A DNA stretch of 64,000 nucleotides from Thalassia testudinum (lineage: Eukaryota > Streptophyta > Magnoliopsida > Alismatales > Hydrocharitaceae), in assembly GCA_037157565.1 (NCBI GenBank), contig JAZHRO010000014.1:98239501-98303500 (forward strand), in the 5' to 3' direction. The position numbers and the translations under genes are program-made. Of this stretch, positions 45,637 to 57,424 are shown piece by piece. Each line of letters opens with the position of its first letter. The first letter of the stretch is position 1. The notes beneath the pieces are model-generated. The model was not told the origin of the DNA and made no database searches. It saw nothing but the letters and a program-made list of their open reading frames with translations.

Positions 45637-47019
45637 CCTGAGTTTTCAAAATTTCCTCAAGAAGTGTTTTATGATTTTTCTGAATTTTTTGAAAATGCAT
45701 GTAAAAAGAAATTTTTGTAATTTCTTGGGTTTTGAAAATCCTAAAACAACCATCAAAATTTAAAACACCCCCCTCATGCTTAAGATATGCAATCAAGGGT
45801 GAAAACGGTGTTCGAAAATAAGATCTAAGATTGCATTGTAGTAAAGAAATTGAATGTGGAGTGACAAAATTTGTGATCAAAATATATGAGAAATAAATAA
45901 CCACTCACAAGCGAGCGGGTCATGTCCACAGGGGGGCACTGTCTTGTTAAAATTTGCATGGGTCAAAAACAAATGTTCACCAAAGAAATCTACAAGAAAT
46001 GATGCCAAAACCCTTTTAAATTAAGATAACAATGAAGCTCAAGCTTCAAATTAGCATTTATGCAAAAGAGGAAGAGGTTCCATGCAAATGAGCCACACAT
46101 AAAATATGATTTTAATTAAAAATATCCCACAGCAATGGCATTAGATGTAAATAGAAATATAACCTGAAATAGGGGACTCCTTCCCCAAGCTCTTGTGTGA
46201 GGAGGAAGCCAAGGTCGGAGGATAGGCTTGCAGCGATGGACAAGTCCTCTGAGGGCTATGTAGCGATGGTGGTGGCGAGTCGTCAGGGCTTCTGAGGTGG
46301 TTGGTTGGAGAGGAGGCTGATGTGGGTGTCCTGCGGTGGAGCTCTTCCTACTGCTGTTGCGTTGGAGAAGTGGGTACAGGTGGCGATGTTGCTTGCTGCT
46401 AGAGGAGCGCATGGAGAGGATGGGGCATGTGTGGGTTGCTAGAGGACCGTACGAAGAGGAGAGGGCATGCACGGTGAGGTCATGCAGTTGGTGCGCTAGG
46501 GGTGCACACGGGCGTAGTGGGGGTGCATGTGCGCACAGTGGAGGTGTAGGGAGAGTAGGCGATGCGTAGGGCAAGCCTGCTGGTGTGCGTGCATGCATAG
46601 CCATGCACAGTTGCATGTGGCTGAGGGGAGTGTGCTGGCAGCTATTGGAGGTGGCGAGAGGATGAGGTTTGGGTTCTTTTTGGTGGAGGAAAAATCGAGG
46701 AAGAAAATATTAGGAAGAAGATGAATAGTGGTGGTGCATGGAGTTGGGCTTGTTCAGGTAGTTGTTGTAGGTGGAGGGTGGATTACGGTGGAGTGCACAT
46801 TGATAAACGCCAGTTTATCATCATTTTTATGCTTTAAAACTAACCTAGCTCTTAGGATTTTACTCCGCAAACGGGTTTTTGGGCTGCATTTAGGCATAAA
46901 TTAGGATAGGCATGCATTGCATTTTTTATTGTCGTTTTAATGTGTTTTTGTGAGTGTTAGGGATGTACAGATGCACAGATCCCTAAAACCTTAGCACTCA
47001 AGAAGGCAAATGGTGAAGG

Positions 47020-47740
47020 AGAAGCCCAGACTAGCTGGAACTCAGCCTAATCCAGCTCACCTCAGCTTGATCCAACTCACCTCAGCTTGATCAAGCTCAC
47101 CGCAACTGGAACCTAGCTTACTTGAACTAGGGTTAGCTCATCCCAGCTCCATTCAGCTAATCTCAGCTGGATGGCAGCTCAAGAGAGTTCATCTTAGCTC
47201 ACCCTAGCTCAAGTCAGCTCAGATCCAGCTCAACTTAGCTGAGTCTAGCTCATCTCAGCTCCCACTAGTTCACAGGGAGCTCTAGCTAGCTCAGCTGAGT
47301 TGACAGGAGTTCACCCCAGCTCTGATCCAGCTACATTCAGCTCCACTCAACTCCAGCCAGCTGAAGAAGAATTCATCTCAGCTCAGGAAGCTCAAGTCCA
47401 GCTCCCGGGGACTCAGCTTAGCTCAACTCAGTTGAGCTAAGCTACCTTAGCTGCCTCAACCAGCTTGATTCTCCCCGGGAGCACCAGACCTAGCTCACCT
47501 CAGCTCATTTTGGTAGAAGCTAGCTCACTTTATCTTGGCTTAGCAACTAGCAAAGAACTAGCAAGCTAAGCCAGCTAGAGTAGCCCCATGCCAGCCTCTT
47601 CAGCAGCAGCCAGCTCCAGCTCCAACTCCAGACTTCTTCTCCTCAGCTCCTTCCTCCAAACCCTAGCTCCAACATCTTCTCCTCTACTCCTCCATTAGCT
47701 AAGCTAGCTTAGCTTAGCTTAGCTTAACTATGCTCCAATG
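47020..47740. repeat. AGCT-word array in U3
   Basis: Dense, irregular repetition of CAGCTCA, TTAGCTC and TCAGCTTGATC words for about 700 bp. It ends in AGCTAAGCTAGCTTAGCTTA. Both strands read alike because AGCT is self-complementary. Confidence 0.9.
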
Positions 47741-48182
47741 TCCTTGGCTTGTACCACCCCAAAAACCAACCTACCAACTCCACCCAACTAGCTCCACCTA
47801 AGCTCCACATAAGCTAACCCACTTGGCACCAACCTAACCTACCCACCACCTCCAAAAGACACCTAAAAGTGGCACCAAAAGCTACCCATAACCACTCCTT
47901 AATGGCGCCACTTTTCCCTCCAAAATCCCCCCTCATCTCCACCACACAATCCCCCTTGAATCCATCTCCACCATCCACCTAACTCCCCTTCTAGAAGACC
48001 CCATGTTGGCGCCAACATGGGGGTGTCTCTCCACCACCAAAAGACACCAACACCACCATAACCACCCCCTTTAACACCCCTTGGGTTGGCGCCAACTCAC
48101 CCTAGCCATAGGATCACCAACCACCCTCATCCTTCCATCCTAGCCCTCCATTTCAAGGGGCACCTTAACCCCCCATCCTATT

Positions 48183-48190
48183 CTATAAAA
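48183..48190 (+). promoter_or_regulatory. TATA box of solo LTR H
   Basis: CTATAAAA in the context 'ctattctataaaaagacacc'. Confidence 0.6.
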
Positions 48191-49743
48191 AGACACCACC
48201 TACCACCATTTTGGGGCATCCTCCCTTAGTATATTTTCTACCTAAGCCACCTATACCTACGGCCAAGAAGAAGGAGTAGAGAAGGAGATTAAAGGGGCAC
48301 ATCACCAGCCCTTTTGGTACCTTCTTCTCCCCACTCTCTTCAACTTGAGCCACGCCAAGGAGGAGGACTCTCCCACTTCAAGGAGGACGGCCAGGCAAAG
48401 GAGAAAAGCTTAGGGTGGACGTCCACCCTTGGAGAGAAACTTAGGGCACGCCCCCTTAGGGCTTGCCTTGGAGGTCATCACTTTGGCGGAGTACTGCAAG
48501 GAAGGAGTTGAAGGATTCTTTTCAAGCTTGGGAGCCACCAACCTTGGAGCAAGAAGCCCTCTTCTTCACCATCTATTTAGAGGATTTGTGTTTTCTTTCT
48601 TTATTTCAATTATCTAGTAGTAGAAGCATTCCTCTACTAGGCATTTTTGTTAAACACTTTATCAATTATCTAGTTGCCTTCTTCGCATATCTTGTTTGCA
48701 TTTCTATTTGCTTATTTTCAGCATTCTTCACTTCCTCTCCCTAATTATTCTAGGCCTCCACTTGCTTAGAGTGAGCTTAGGGAGAGGCTCTACTTGCCAC
48801 TTTAGAGTAGTTTACTTAATTGGAAGTGTAAACACTTTTCCCGCCATAATTTCTCATGTTGCCTTAGTTCAAAAACAAAAAAAAATGGTATATTGAAAAT
48901 TACCAAAAGAAAGTTGAGATATATTCCAAGCAAGAGAATCAATTTTGCAACCATATTGCCTCCTTGGACGACCCTAGATACTTCCCTATCTAGGATTATA
49001 AATTTAAGAGCGAAAGCGGATTTACGCGTTACAACGACGTATTTTAACAAACCGCGTATTTTCGCTATCACACATCTGTGTGTGCTCACGGTACTGCAAG
49101 GAGCTCTGTTTGACAGTGTGGCCTACCACGTGACATGCCTATGGTGGTGGAGACTCATTGCCGCAGTCGAGGTTCATGGTGGTAGAATGGGTGAGCTTAA
49201 AGCTCTGCACGGTGGTGAATGGGGGGTGATGCCTCCCCCTCTCCGTAGCCTCCTCCTTCCTCTTATAGCAGCCAACATCTTTTGAATGGAGTCGCGAGGG
49301 AGCCAGATCCACTTTTCCCATTCCTTCCTTGCTAGGACAAGTGGATTTCTCCGTAATTGCCGAGGCCGCAGCTGTTGCTTGGTGGCTCGACTGAAGAGTC
49401 TTGCAGGAAAATAAAGAGATAAAAAAATAAATAAAAGATTGGCTTCTTTATATACAAAGCCTTATAAAATATCTAATTTTATGTAATGCATGTAATATGT
49501 ATAATGCTCACTAAATTAAAATTCAAACTAAATTAATGACTAAGCTAATGCTTGCTAATATCTAATTTACATAAAAATGCAATGCATGAAACAAATCTAT
49601 AATTAATGTATTTATATCCTAATGCATTATAAATACATGTTAAAATTAACTTAATGTCTTGGCATTCAAATACCTAAATAGCCCACAAATATGGGCTAAT
49701 CAATATGTAATGTTTGCATGCATAAGGAAGGCAAAAGATGTCA

Positions 49744-50174
49744 CCTGAGTGAAAGTGTCGGGATCAAGATGGTCAAAATGTAAGAAAAGAAAGGAAAAAA
49801 GAAATGAAAAAAAAAAAGGGTTACCTCCCACCCAGGGCTATCTTTTATGACTTTTCAGTTGGGTGCAGGGTATAGCACAGTGGTGAAAAATCATGAAGGA
49901 AATTGGACACTTGAATGCTCTTATTAATGAGATCTTCCTCTTGGTCCATTAAAAGATAAGTGGTAGAATTAAGGGGACTAGGATGAGATGGAAAAGTAAA
50001 TAGATAATTCGAGTCTGGCCAAGTTTGTATGCTAGAATACAAGCTAAACTTCTAATAGAAAAGTTGCAGGTCCAGAGATGGGTGAAGGTTAGAGGGGTTA
50101 GATGAAATTAGAGGGGCTGATGTTAAATCAGAAATGGGGTTTAATGGAAAGTAAGGGTCCGAGGTGTTGATGTC
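49744..50174 (-). other. 3' end of the internal region of Ty3 element 3
   Basis: Next to the LTR tip at 49743. The sense strand has a short open frame ending LHPTEKS, followed by GGGTGGGAGGTAACCC, a phrase common near the end of the internal region in these elements. No domain is recognised in the frame (49845-50042). Confidence 0.45.
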
Positions 50175-52888
50175 TGATGGGAACACCATCATGAGCCTTA
50201 ACTAGCTCATTTTGACCCATAAAAGAGAACAAAAGCTCCTACATAACCAACTGGAGGTCCTAACTCAATGAATAACCATTCTGAGATAAAAGAAAGAAAT
50301 AAGGGGTAAAACTGCAATTTTACCATTGCAGTACAACGGGTTTCTCATGGGCTAAACACAGGTCAAATGGTTTTAACATGATAAAAAGTGGGTTGGTTCA
50401 AACAGAAAAGGGTTCATGTGAATTCTGGGAATTAAATGACTTCTATTAACCCTAAAATAGACCCACTTGATTTAACAAGGTTCTGGTCAAAATAAAATTC
50501 ACCTAAACTATCTAAAAATCATGAAAAAATATTCTCTTGGGTTTAGAACCTTCAATTTGACCCTTAAAACCTATTTTGACCTAAATTGGGGTCTCAAACA
50601 AATATTTGCCATAAATTAGTTTTTGCATAAATTGCTAGTCAAACGTGGTCAAGCCCAAAATCCAACTTCACCATTGGATTCCTTAGGTCTAAATTAGGTT
50701 TGTAGAAAAATTTGGACCTAAGGGGAATTCATCTTGACCTACTTTTCAAACAGGTCCAGCCCAATTACATTTCTACCCCTATCTTTCAAAAACCTCTGCA
50801 GAAACCCCATAGCTTCTTCGTCGTTCTTTGCAGTTAGGTTCCTTCATCATTATAGCGGAGAGAATCCTACTTCAGCGAGGTTTCAAAGGAAGAACTCTCT
50901 GATCTCTCAGAGGATCCCCTTCAAAATTGAAAGGGAGATTCTCTAAGAAATCTCCTCCAATGTGAACCCACTGATGAGCCTTAATTCCTACCCAATCTCT
51001 CATGCGAATGCATGAGAGATTTTGGTCATTTTGAGTTTCCATCTCCAGCGAGATTGCCATGCTTGGAAGCTTGGCTTCCAAGCACAAACCCAACCTCCAG
51101 GACCTATTTAAGAAACCCTAGTTCATTACGCACCTCCTTAGCTTGGAATTGGGCCGGTCCACCCCACTTTCTTCTCTCCTCGTCAGCTATAACCTCTCCG
51201 CAAGCTCCGGCGGCTCCGTCCTCTCTCTCTTATCGCCCAACCAGAACACCAATGGTTGGGTTTCCTTCCTCTTGTTCATTCCAGCCATACCAGCCAGACA
51301 CTGCCTCTCCCCCTGTCGTCGCCATCACCTCACCGATGGAGAGCTTCGTCTCCGGTGACGGCAACATGAACCGGCCGCCATCCCTACCTCCTTCATCCTT
51401 AGGTTAGGTTAGTTTAACTTCTCTCTCCCTCCTCTTCATGTTCCCCCTCTTTATTTCTTGAAAACGCCCCTCGATGCATGCAGTCACCGCCACCTTCTCC
51501 ACCTCCGGCCAGACCTTCGGTGAGGCATCCCCGCTGCTCCGCACCTCCATCCGCCTCGCCAACCACCCCATAAGCACCGCAACACTCCACTGACCATAAA
51601 CCCTCACTCCACTCACCGTGCTAAGCCCCTAGAACACCCCCCGAACACACCCACTCTAACACAGACAAGGTGCCCTAGGCACGCACTCTTCGGCCACCCC
51701 ATGCCATGTCGGCACCTGCACTATGTTCGCCGTATCTTGGCGAAGCACCCTGAGCTTTCTGACGAGGTCGCGAGGCCATTTTCGTGTTGATAGGTTTGGA
51801 GTCATCGCCACCATTGACACACGCAAGCTGCTTGCTTGCAAGCTCGCTCCAGGTCTCCCCGCTCTAGGTGCATAGCCCCAGGGTGTGCGGACTATCCTCG
51901 CGTACAGCTCAAGCCAATAAATTGGCATTGTAGACCGAAGTAGCCATTGCAATCAAGGAAGCCTCTTGCTGTGGATGCACACGAAGGAAGCTGGGACGTT
52001 TAGTCCCTCCTCGGAAGCTATTGAGTAGGCGCAGCGGAATAAGAGGAAAAAGTGAATAAGGCTCTTCGCCTCCTAACCACAAGGTGAGGTCCCACTCACC
52101 CTCTCATCACCTAATCCGTGACCCGATCCCTGTGTGCCTGGCTTAACCCGTATAGCCTATCTGCACTCCTTGCTCACCACCACACGCTGGTGGGCCTGGT
52201 CCTGGTCACACACCCAACCTGATTACCCGAGAAGTGGCTTTGGGAGAGCGAGCTTATGAGAGAAAGAGGAAGAGAGATCGCGGGGGCGGGTAGGGGTAGG
52301 TTTTGCTCTCATAGGAAAGGAGAAGGAGACGAAGCCAAGGAAGAAGAGGGCGGAAGCCAGAGAAGCTAAGGGAGGAGAAGGCAAGGACTGAAGAGGAAGA
52401 AGCTGAAGGGTGAAGGGCTAAAGAAAGAGAAAGAGAAGGAGAAGGAACTAAGGGTAGAAGAAAGAGGAGTCGCCAGAAGGAAAGAAAGAAGAAGAAGAAG
52501 ACAAAGGCAAAGGCTAGAGAATCTAATGGCAGAAAGAAGGCTAAGGCACGAAAAGAACCGAGAAGAAAAGAAGGAAGAAAGCCAGCTAGAGACAGAGATT
52601 AGAGAAGAGAAAAAGAGAAGAAAAGCACAGCACTGTAACAGCCATATTTAAGACATATGATTCACAAAATCAAACGTCCATTTTTTGTGTATATACATTG
52701 ATATTCAGTGTCCACATTTACATTTTTGCATTACAACTCTGATTTTCATTGCAAATTATATTCAATTTTCCAAAGTTGTGCTCTTGATTTTTAAACCCCA
52801 ATTTGCTCCCTGTGTTCGACCTCGAACTTAAAACTTTGAGTAATTAAATCTATTTGTTTTCAAGCCATTTCAACTATGCTACGACGCA
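50175..52888 (+). mobile_element. Ty3-type LTR, family L (plus orientation)
   Basis: About 2.71 kb. The inverted partner of 7748-10417. It starts TGATGGGAACACCATCA and ends ...CTACGACGCA. TATA-like TATTTAAG lies at 51105-51112, a GA-rich tract at about 52265-52635, and the U5 signature 'ctccctgtgttcgacctc' at about 52806. It sits inside minus-strand Ty3 sequence on both sides. No target duplication was recognised. The frames at 51012-51407 and 51143-51358 are R-region sequence. Confidence 0.75.
52265..52635 (+). repeat. GA-rich low-complexity tract
   Basis: GAAGAA and AAGGAG words. It is the counterpart of the CT tract at 7979-8230. Confidence 0.9.
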
Positions 52889-54540
52889 TCGATTTTAAAA
52901 CATTGATCTTGTCTGGTAAAACAATGTTAATGACCACTGATTCATAATCAGAATCATCAATTAAATTATGGTCAGAATAAGACTCCACAAGCATAGTTTC
53001 TTCTAGGCCATTGCAAGTAATATCCATTTTTCCTATATGGCAATTAATATTTGCTTTTGCGGTGGAAAAAATGGTCTTCCAAGGATAATGGGGGCATTCT
53101 TTAGTGTTTCAGGTTCCTCAAAGTCAAGGACCAGAAAATCGACAGGAAATATATAGTTCTAGACCTTAACAAGAACATCCTCGACGATCCCCTTGGGTTT
53201 GATTGTAGATCGGTCGGCTAATTGAAGGGTAACCTCGACGAGTTTTAATTCACCATCTTAAACTCCTCAAATAAAATAGTGGGGATGATATTAATAGAGG
53301 CACCTAAATCGAGTAGGCATGTTCAAAACTGGTGTCATTGATGGCAACTGATATTAGGGGAGTGCCTGGATATTTCATATTTTGAGGTAACTTGCTTTAA
53401 ATTACAGATCTTACTATCTCCGATAAATGAACTCTTCCAAGATTTTTAGTCTGCCTTTTTGGGGTACAAAGATCTTTAAGAAATTTAGCATAGGTAGGGA
53501 TGTATTTAATGGCATCTAGGAGAGGGATATTGATGTGAACTTGCCCGAATAAATCCATTAGTTCCTTAGTTGTGGGCTCATATTTCTTTCTTTTAGGGTT
53601 AGTGGAGTGTAAGGCTTGAGGGAAACGAATGGGAGTCTTGCCTTGAAAATCAATTTGATCTTTTTAGGTTTCTTCTTGAAGGGTGGGAAAAGAGTCAACT
53701 TGCATTTTGTTAGGGTGTGTTTCAAGTGAAAATGTGGAAGGCCTAGGATCTTGTGTGGTTTTCTCGCTCTTTAGAGTGACTGCATTAACAGTATGATTGT
53801 TGTTAGGTGGAGGGTGGGGGGCCTGGTTTTGATGGAAACCCAGGGAGTGCTGTGGGGCTAGCTGGATAGGAGGCTGATAATGATTGGGATTTGAACCTTG
53901 GTTGTGGTTCCTTTGATTATTTGGATTAGGAATGGGTTGGGAAGGCAAATTACTTGCAGGTCATTGGTTTGGAGTAAACCCAATTTGGTTTGTCAATGTA
54001 GTGACCATGCAGGTTACCTCAAACATTTGGCTCTACATGCCTTGCAGGGATTTCATCAGCTGAGCATTAATATCACTTTGAGATGACCTAGAAGAATGCC
54101 AGTTTCGCCCATAAGACCCATGCAGGTTTTGTTGATAGAAAGGAACTTGAGTAGGAGCTCTTTAGGAAACGTTTGGGTTATCCCTCCAATTAGGATTGTA
54201 GGAAATAGAAGAATTTCTAATGTGATATTGGAGAGCAGAGATATTCTCTGTAGTAGGGCTAAAAGAATTAGGAAAATCATATGTCCCGGTCATTTCTAGT
54301 ATAGCCTCGGAAAAATAATTAGCCTTAGATGGGATAGCACCAACATTATGCAAGTGTTCTCTCCTTGACATGTTAGGCATGGGTGAGGGTGGAGTCAGTT
54401 TTTGAAAGTTCATTCTTTCCTTAATTTTTTTTCTGGTTGATCTACATTTAGTCTAGTCTCTAGGCAATCAATTGGATGTCATCTTGAGTAACAGGAATTG
54501 ATTGGCCATAGGTGCCTATCTCATGAACACTAAAGGAAGG
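52889..54540 (-). pseudogene. Ty3 element 3 gag C-terminus and protease
   Basis: Minus strand. 54162-54413 carries the gag C-terminal motif SYNPNWRDNPN, also seen in gag of element 1 (YNPGWRNH) and at 59070 (YNSGWKNHPN). 53664-53948 is a Pro/Asn/His-rich linker. The protease lies at about 53000-53420. Its active-site stretch DLGASIN can be read near 53300 but is out of frame with the preceding GTPLISVAIND, so a frameshift lies just before it. The gene is cut at 52889 by LTR L and near 54540 by a plus-strand element. Confidence 0.75.
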
Positions 54541-54821
54541 GTTAGGGTTTCTTCAAAAAAAAAAGATCCAAAAAAAAAAATAGAAAAGAAGAAAAACCAA
54601 AAAAAATGTATCTTCCCTTTCCAAAATAAGATGAAGACTTAGGCAGTCTACATTTTGGTAGTCACCTGGGTGATGTTGAGTCTTTGTAATTAGGTCCTTA
54701 ATTGAAATTTTCTATTGTTAATAAACAACTTTTGCCTAAGTAAGTGAATCCTAATTCTATTTTTATACAAAGCATTTAGTTTAGTTTTACTATGGACTAG
54801 CAAAAGATAGGCATCGGGATA
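54541..54821 (+). other. 3' internal end and polypurine tract before LTR A
   Basis: Closely similar to 62235-62455, so it is the end of the internal region of the plus-strand family. The tract AGCAAAAGATAGGCATCGGGA lies just before the LTR at 54822. The rest of that copy is missing upstream of about 54540. Confidence 0.75.
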
Positions 54822-55273
54822 TGATGTATCCACATCCATTTAGGTTTAAATGCTATTTATGCATGTTCCTGAGCTTATAGATGAATTTCATATTATAAAT
54901 ATTGCATATCATGCATCATTCTAAATTTTGAATAGATTGTATAGATTATAGGCTAATTCTCTTCTTTTTATGTTTAAGGGAGAAGGCGATATATTTCAGG
55001 GCCTCAGATTGAAAATCCAATCGTACAAATCTCATCAAGATGATGTTTGGAGTCTAATGTGTCTAGAATCACCTTGATCGAACCTCTGTAGCTTTAGATG
55101 CAGTTTGAGGAATATCAATGGTTAAGGGGCAAGGTGGTGCAAATCCAGACTTCAGATGATAAATCCGACCGTACAGATAGATCCTGATCGACGATCATGG
55201 CTTAATAGTGTAAAAATAGACCCAATCCGACATCCATAGCACTACTTGTGAAGAAATGAAGATGGACAGTCCT

Positions 55274-55295
55274 GATGGTGCCACGTGATACCATT
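55274..55295. promoter_or_regulatory. U3 palindrome with G-box (LTR A)
   Basis: GATGGTGCCACGTGATACC: CACGTG is intact, and the right arm has changes. Confidence 0.5.
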
Positions 55296-55823
55296 AGAGC
55301 CATTTAGGCCACCCAAGGGACACTGGAACCTCTCCCTATCTGTACCATCAGATATGGGTTGTTGAATCTTTATCCAATGGCCATAAGCGCACCACATCTC
55401 TTAAACAGTAAGGTCTTCTAGTCACGAAAACCTCCATATTTCATTGGTCTTAAATGCTATACCCAATGAGAGAACTCGGGTTTGAGCTCCCGTAACCCCT
55501 CAATTTCTCCTTGTGGCTCAATTTTTCACCTGTAGCCAGTGCAGTATGCTATGCGTGGGAGAATGGCCAACGCAGTAGGCACGATTTTCTTCCGGCATGC
55601 ATTACGTGGGAAATATTGGCACAACAGATTCTAGAAACTCGCACAAATCTGGATGCTTCATCATAGATCCAACAAACAGAAGACCCCCCTCGCTACACTG
55701 CACGATCCATCGGCCGTAGGCCTTCATTGCTTTGCCAAACAGGTAACAAGTGCGTGGGACATGCACCCATGTCCCATGCATCCCCCATTAAGCCCATGAA
55801 CAAATTTGGCCTCCCTTCAACCC

Positions 55824-55831
55824 TATATAAA
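55824..55831 (+). promoter_or_regulatory. TATA box of LTR A
   Basis: TATATAAA in the context 'accctatataaacc'. Confidence 0.55.
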
Positions 55832-56501
55832 CCAACCTACACCGTTTCTTTTCTCCTAATCTCTTCCTCTTCTTCCCTTACCTCCTCCAAAGCTCTAAGG
55901 AGTTGGTCCTAATCTTGGGATGCTCCTTAGAGTAGAAAAGTAAAATATTTTCCTGCTTCTCACCCCTTTCATGGAGCATCCCATCATCATCCCCTCACTC
56001 CGATATGGAAGTAGATCCTCGCTGTGACATTGTCCTGCCTCACCCTCCATCATCCAGCCTCTCACCACCTTCATCTAGACACCGTTAAAGTGAGTCGTCC
56101 TCCAAGCAACCATCGAGGGGGATTTCCTCAACTCATTTTGTCTTTTTATTGCTTTCTAGTGTAGCCTTATATTTTGAGATTAGCTATAATAAACTCTAGT
56201 TAGATATATAATGATATTCTCTCTCTCTCTCTTATTTTGCGAGTAGATTAGTTAGATAAAGATATTGTCGACCTGATCTCTTGCCTTATAAAAATACCAA
56301 AAAAAATCACAAAAGATAAAAACACCAAAAACAAATTAAAGCAAATGTGGATTTACAAAACAAAATGTTTGCCTCGCCGTGTTCGACCTGAGGCTCACCT
56401 CAAGCTTCGGCTATAAATTTTATCTAGTAGCGGATTTTTATGCACTACAACAATGGATTTTTGACTCAAACTTTTTGCGTACAAAATCTCACTGACCATT
56501 T

Positions 56502-56519
56502 TGGCACCGTTGCAGGGGA
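56502..56519 (+). other. Primer-binding site, tRNA-Asp type, after LTR A
   Basis: TGGCACCGTTGCAGGGGA, 3 bp after the LTR edge. Only about 40 bp of leader follow before the next LTR starts at 56559. Confidence 0.85.
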
Positions 56520-56558
56520 GGAAACAGACTTTGATTTGATTTTCCATGCTTTCCCACA

Positions 56559-57424
56559 TGATATAGACACATCTATTTAGGTTAAAATGCCCATTCATGC
56601 ATGTTCCTAGGCTTAGATTTGCATTTCATGTTATAAATATTGCATAGCATTAATTATTTTGCATTTAGAGTAGTTGTATATATTTTAGGTTAACTAGGTC
56701 CTTTTTATGCTCAGTAGAGAAGACTTATTTCAGGGCCTCAAATGGATGATCGGACCGTGCGGATCTGATTAAGATGATGATCGGAGTCTGACGCCTTTGA
56801 AATCGTCTAGATTGGAGAACCGTAGCATCGTACGAACTACGAGGAAGATCAATGACCAGGGGTTAATGCGACATCCATATAGGTTGTGGATGGAAAGTCC
56901 AACCGTACGGATGGATCCAAAGCGACAATCGCAGTCCAGCAATGAGGGAATCATCTTTATCTGAGCACCATTGCACCCTCAACAAAAGAAAGAAGAATGG
57001 ATGGTCCTGGTGGTGCCATGTGGCACCATCCAGGCTACCCAACGCAAGCCAACAACAGTGCACACGCACAGCCACAGCCGTGCATAGCGCACGCGCACAG
57101 CAGCAACCGCATGTAGCGCACCACGCATAGCGCAGCGCATGCTAGCGCGTACGTGCGCACACGGCGTGGGGGGAAAGGGCATGTGAAGCGCACAATGCAC
57201 AATGCACGATGAGTGCGCCAGCAGGGGCAGCGTAGCGCCAACGATGCATGAGCTGGACCTATAGCGAAGCATGAGCTGGACTTATAGCAACGCTTACATC
57301 CATTGTAAATTCTTCGCATGCCAGAAAAGCCAGTTGTGGGCATGAGCGGGCGTGAGCAAGCATGAGCTGTCTACAGCAACTCTTGCGGCGATGGCCTGGA
57401 GATCACTAATTGTCTCATACCTAC
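56559..57424 (+). mobile_element. LTR B, 3'-truncated 5' LTR
   Basis: Starts TGATATAGACACATC. It is collinear with LTR C from 62456 to about 63332 ('cataccta') and then jumps directly into leader sequence. The TATA box, R-U5 and PBS are missing, so this copy could not be transcribed or primed normally. Two U3 modules (about 56735-56800 and 56883-56940) and the palindrome (57009-57030) are present. Confidence 0.8.
57009..57030. promoter_or_regulatory. U3 palindrome (LTR B)
   Basis: Core GGTGCCATGTGGCACC, perfect arms around TG. Confidence 0.6.

Larger units (their letters stand above)
46801..49070 (+). mobile_element. Solo LTR, family H (Ty3-type)
   Basis: 2270 bp, TG...CA, flanked by perfect 5-bp duplications CACAT (46796-46800 and 49071-49075). 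It starts with the inverted repeat TGATAAACGCCAGTTTATCA. U3 is filled by AGCT-containing words, with a TATA box at 48183-48190 and a U5 signature near 48957. The downstream frames (48314-48744) are leader-like R-U5 sequence without domains. Confidence 0.9.
45840..49743 (-). mobile_element. 3' LTR of Ty3 element 3, interrupted by a solo LTR
   Basis: Minus-strand LTR pieces 45840-46795 and 49076-49743 around the insertion at 46801-49070. The U5 signature is weak ('gggtcatgtccacagggggg', about 45919). The TATA box on the minus strand is at 49262-49268. The U3 tip ends ...GATGTCA at 49743. The left edge is approximate, and 45642-45839 is unassigned. Confidence 0.5.
54822..56498 (+). mobile_element. 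LTR A of the plus-strand non-autonomous family
   Basis: 1677 bp, TGATGTATCC...CTGACCA. It contains two U3 modules (about 55003-55080 and 55143-55200), a palindrome with CACGTG (55274-55295), a TATA box (55824-55831), a CT microsatellite (about 56216-56232) and the U5 signature 'cgtgttcgacctgaggctc'. A polypurine tract precedes it and a primer-binding site follows it. Confidence 0.8.

Noticed and set aside
45637..45650. CCTGAGT shared with 49744 read as a common element junction
   Set aside because: The CCTGA at 45637 is better explained as the target duplication of CCCGA at 37958; the match at 49744 is too short to support homology.
46116..46616. 166-codon minus-strand frame
   Set aside because: His/Pro/Ala-rich translation of GC-rich LTR sequence; no recognisable domain.
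47020..47740. Repeat array considered as CRISPR or satellite
   Set aside because: No regular repeat-spacer structure or fixed monomer; irregular AGCT words within an LTR of a plant genome.
51012..51407. 131-codon plus-strand frame that could be a small host gene
   Set aside because: Lies just after the TATA-like box in LTR L and is not kept in the inverted partner; interpreted as R-region sequence.
50170..52893. Target duplication around the plus-strand family L LTR
   Set aside because: ATGTC and TCGAT do not match; edges may be off or the site rearranged.
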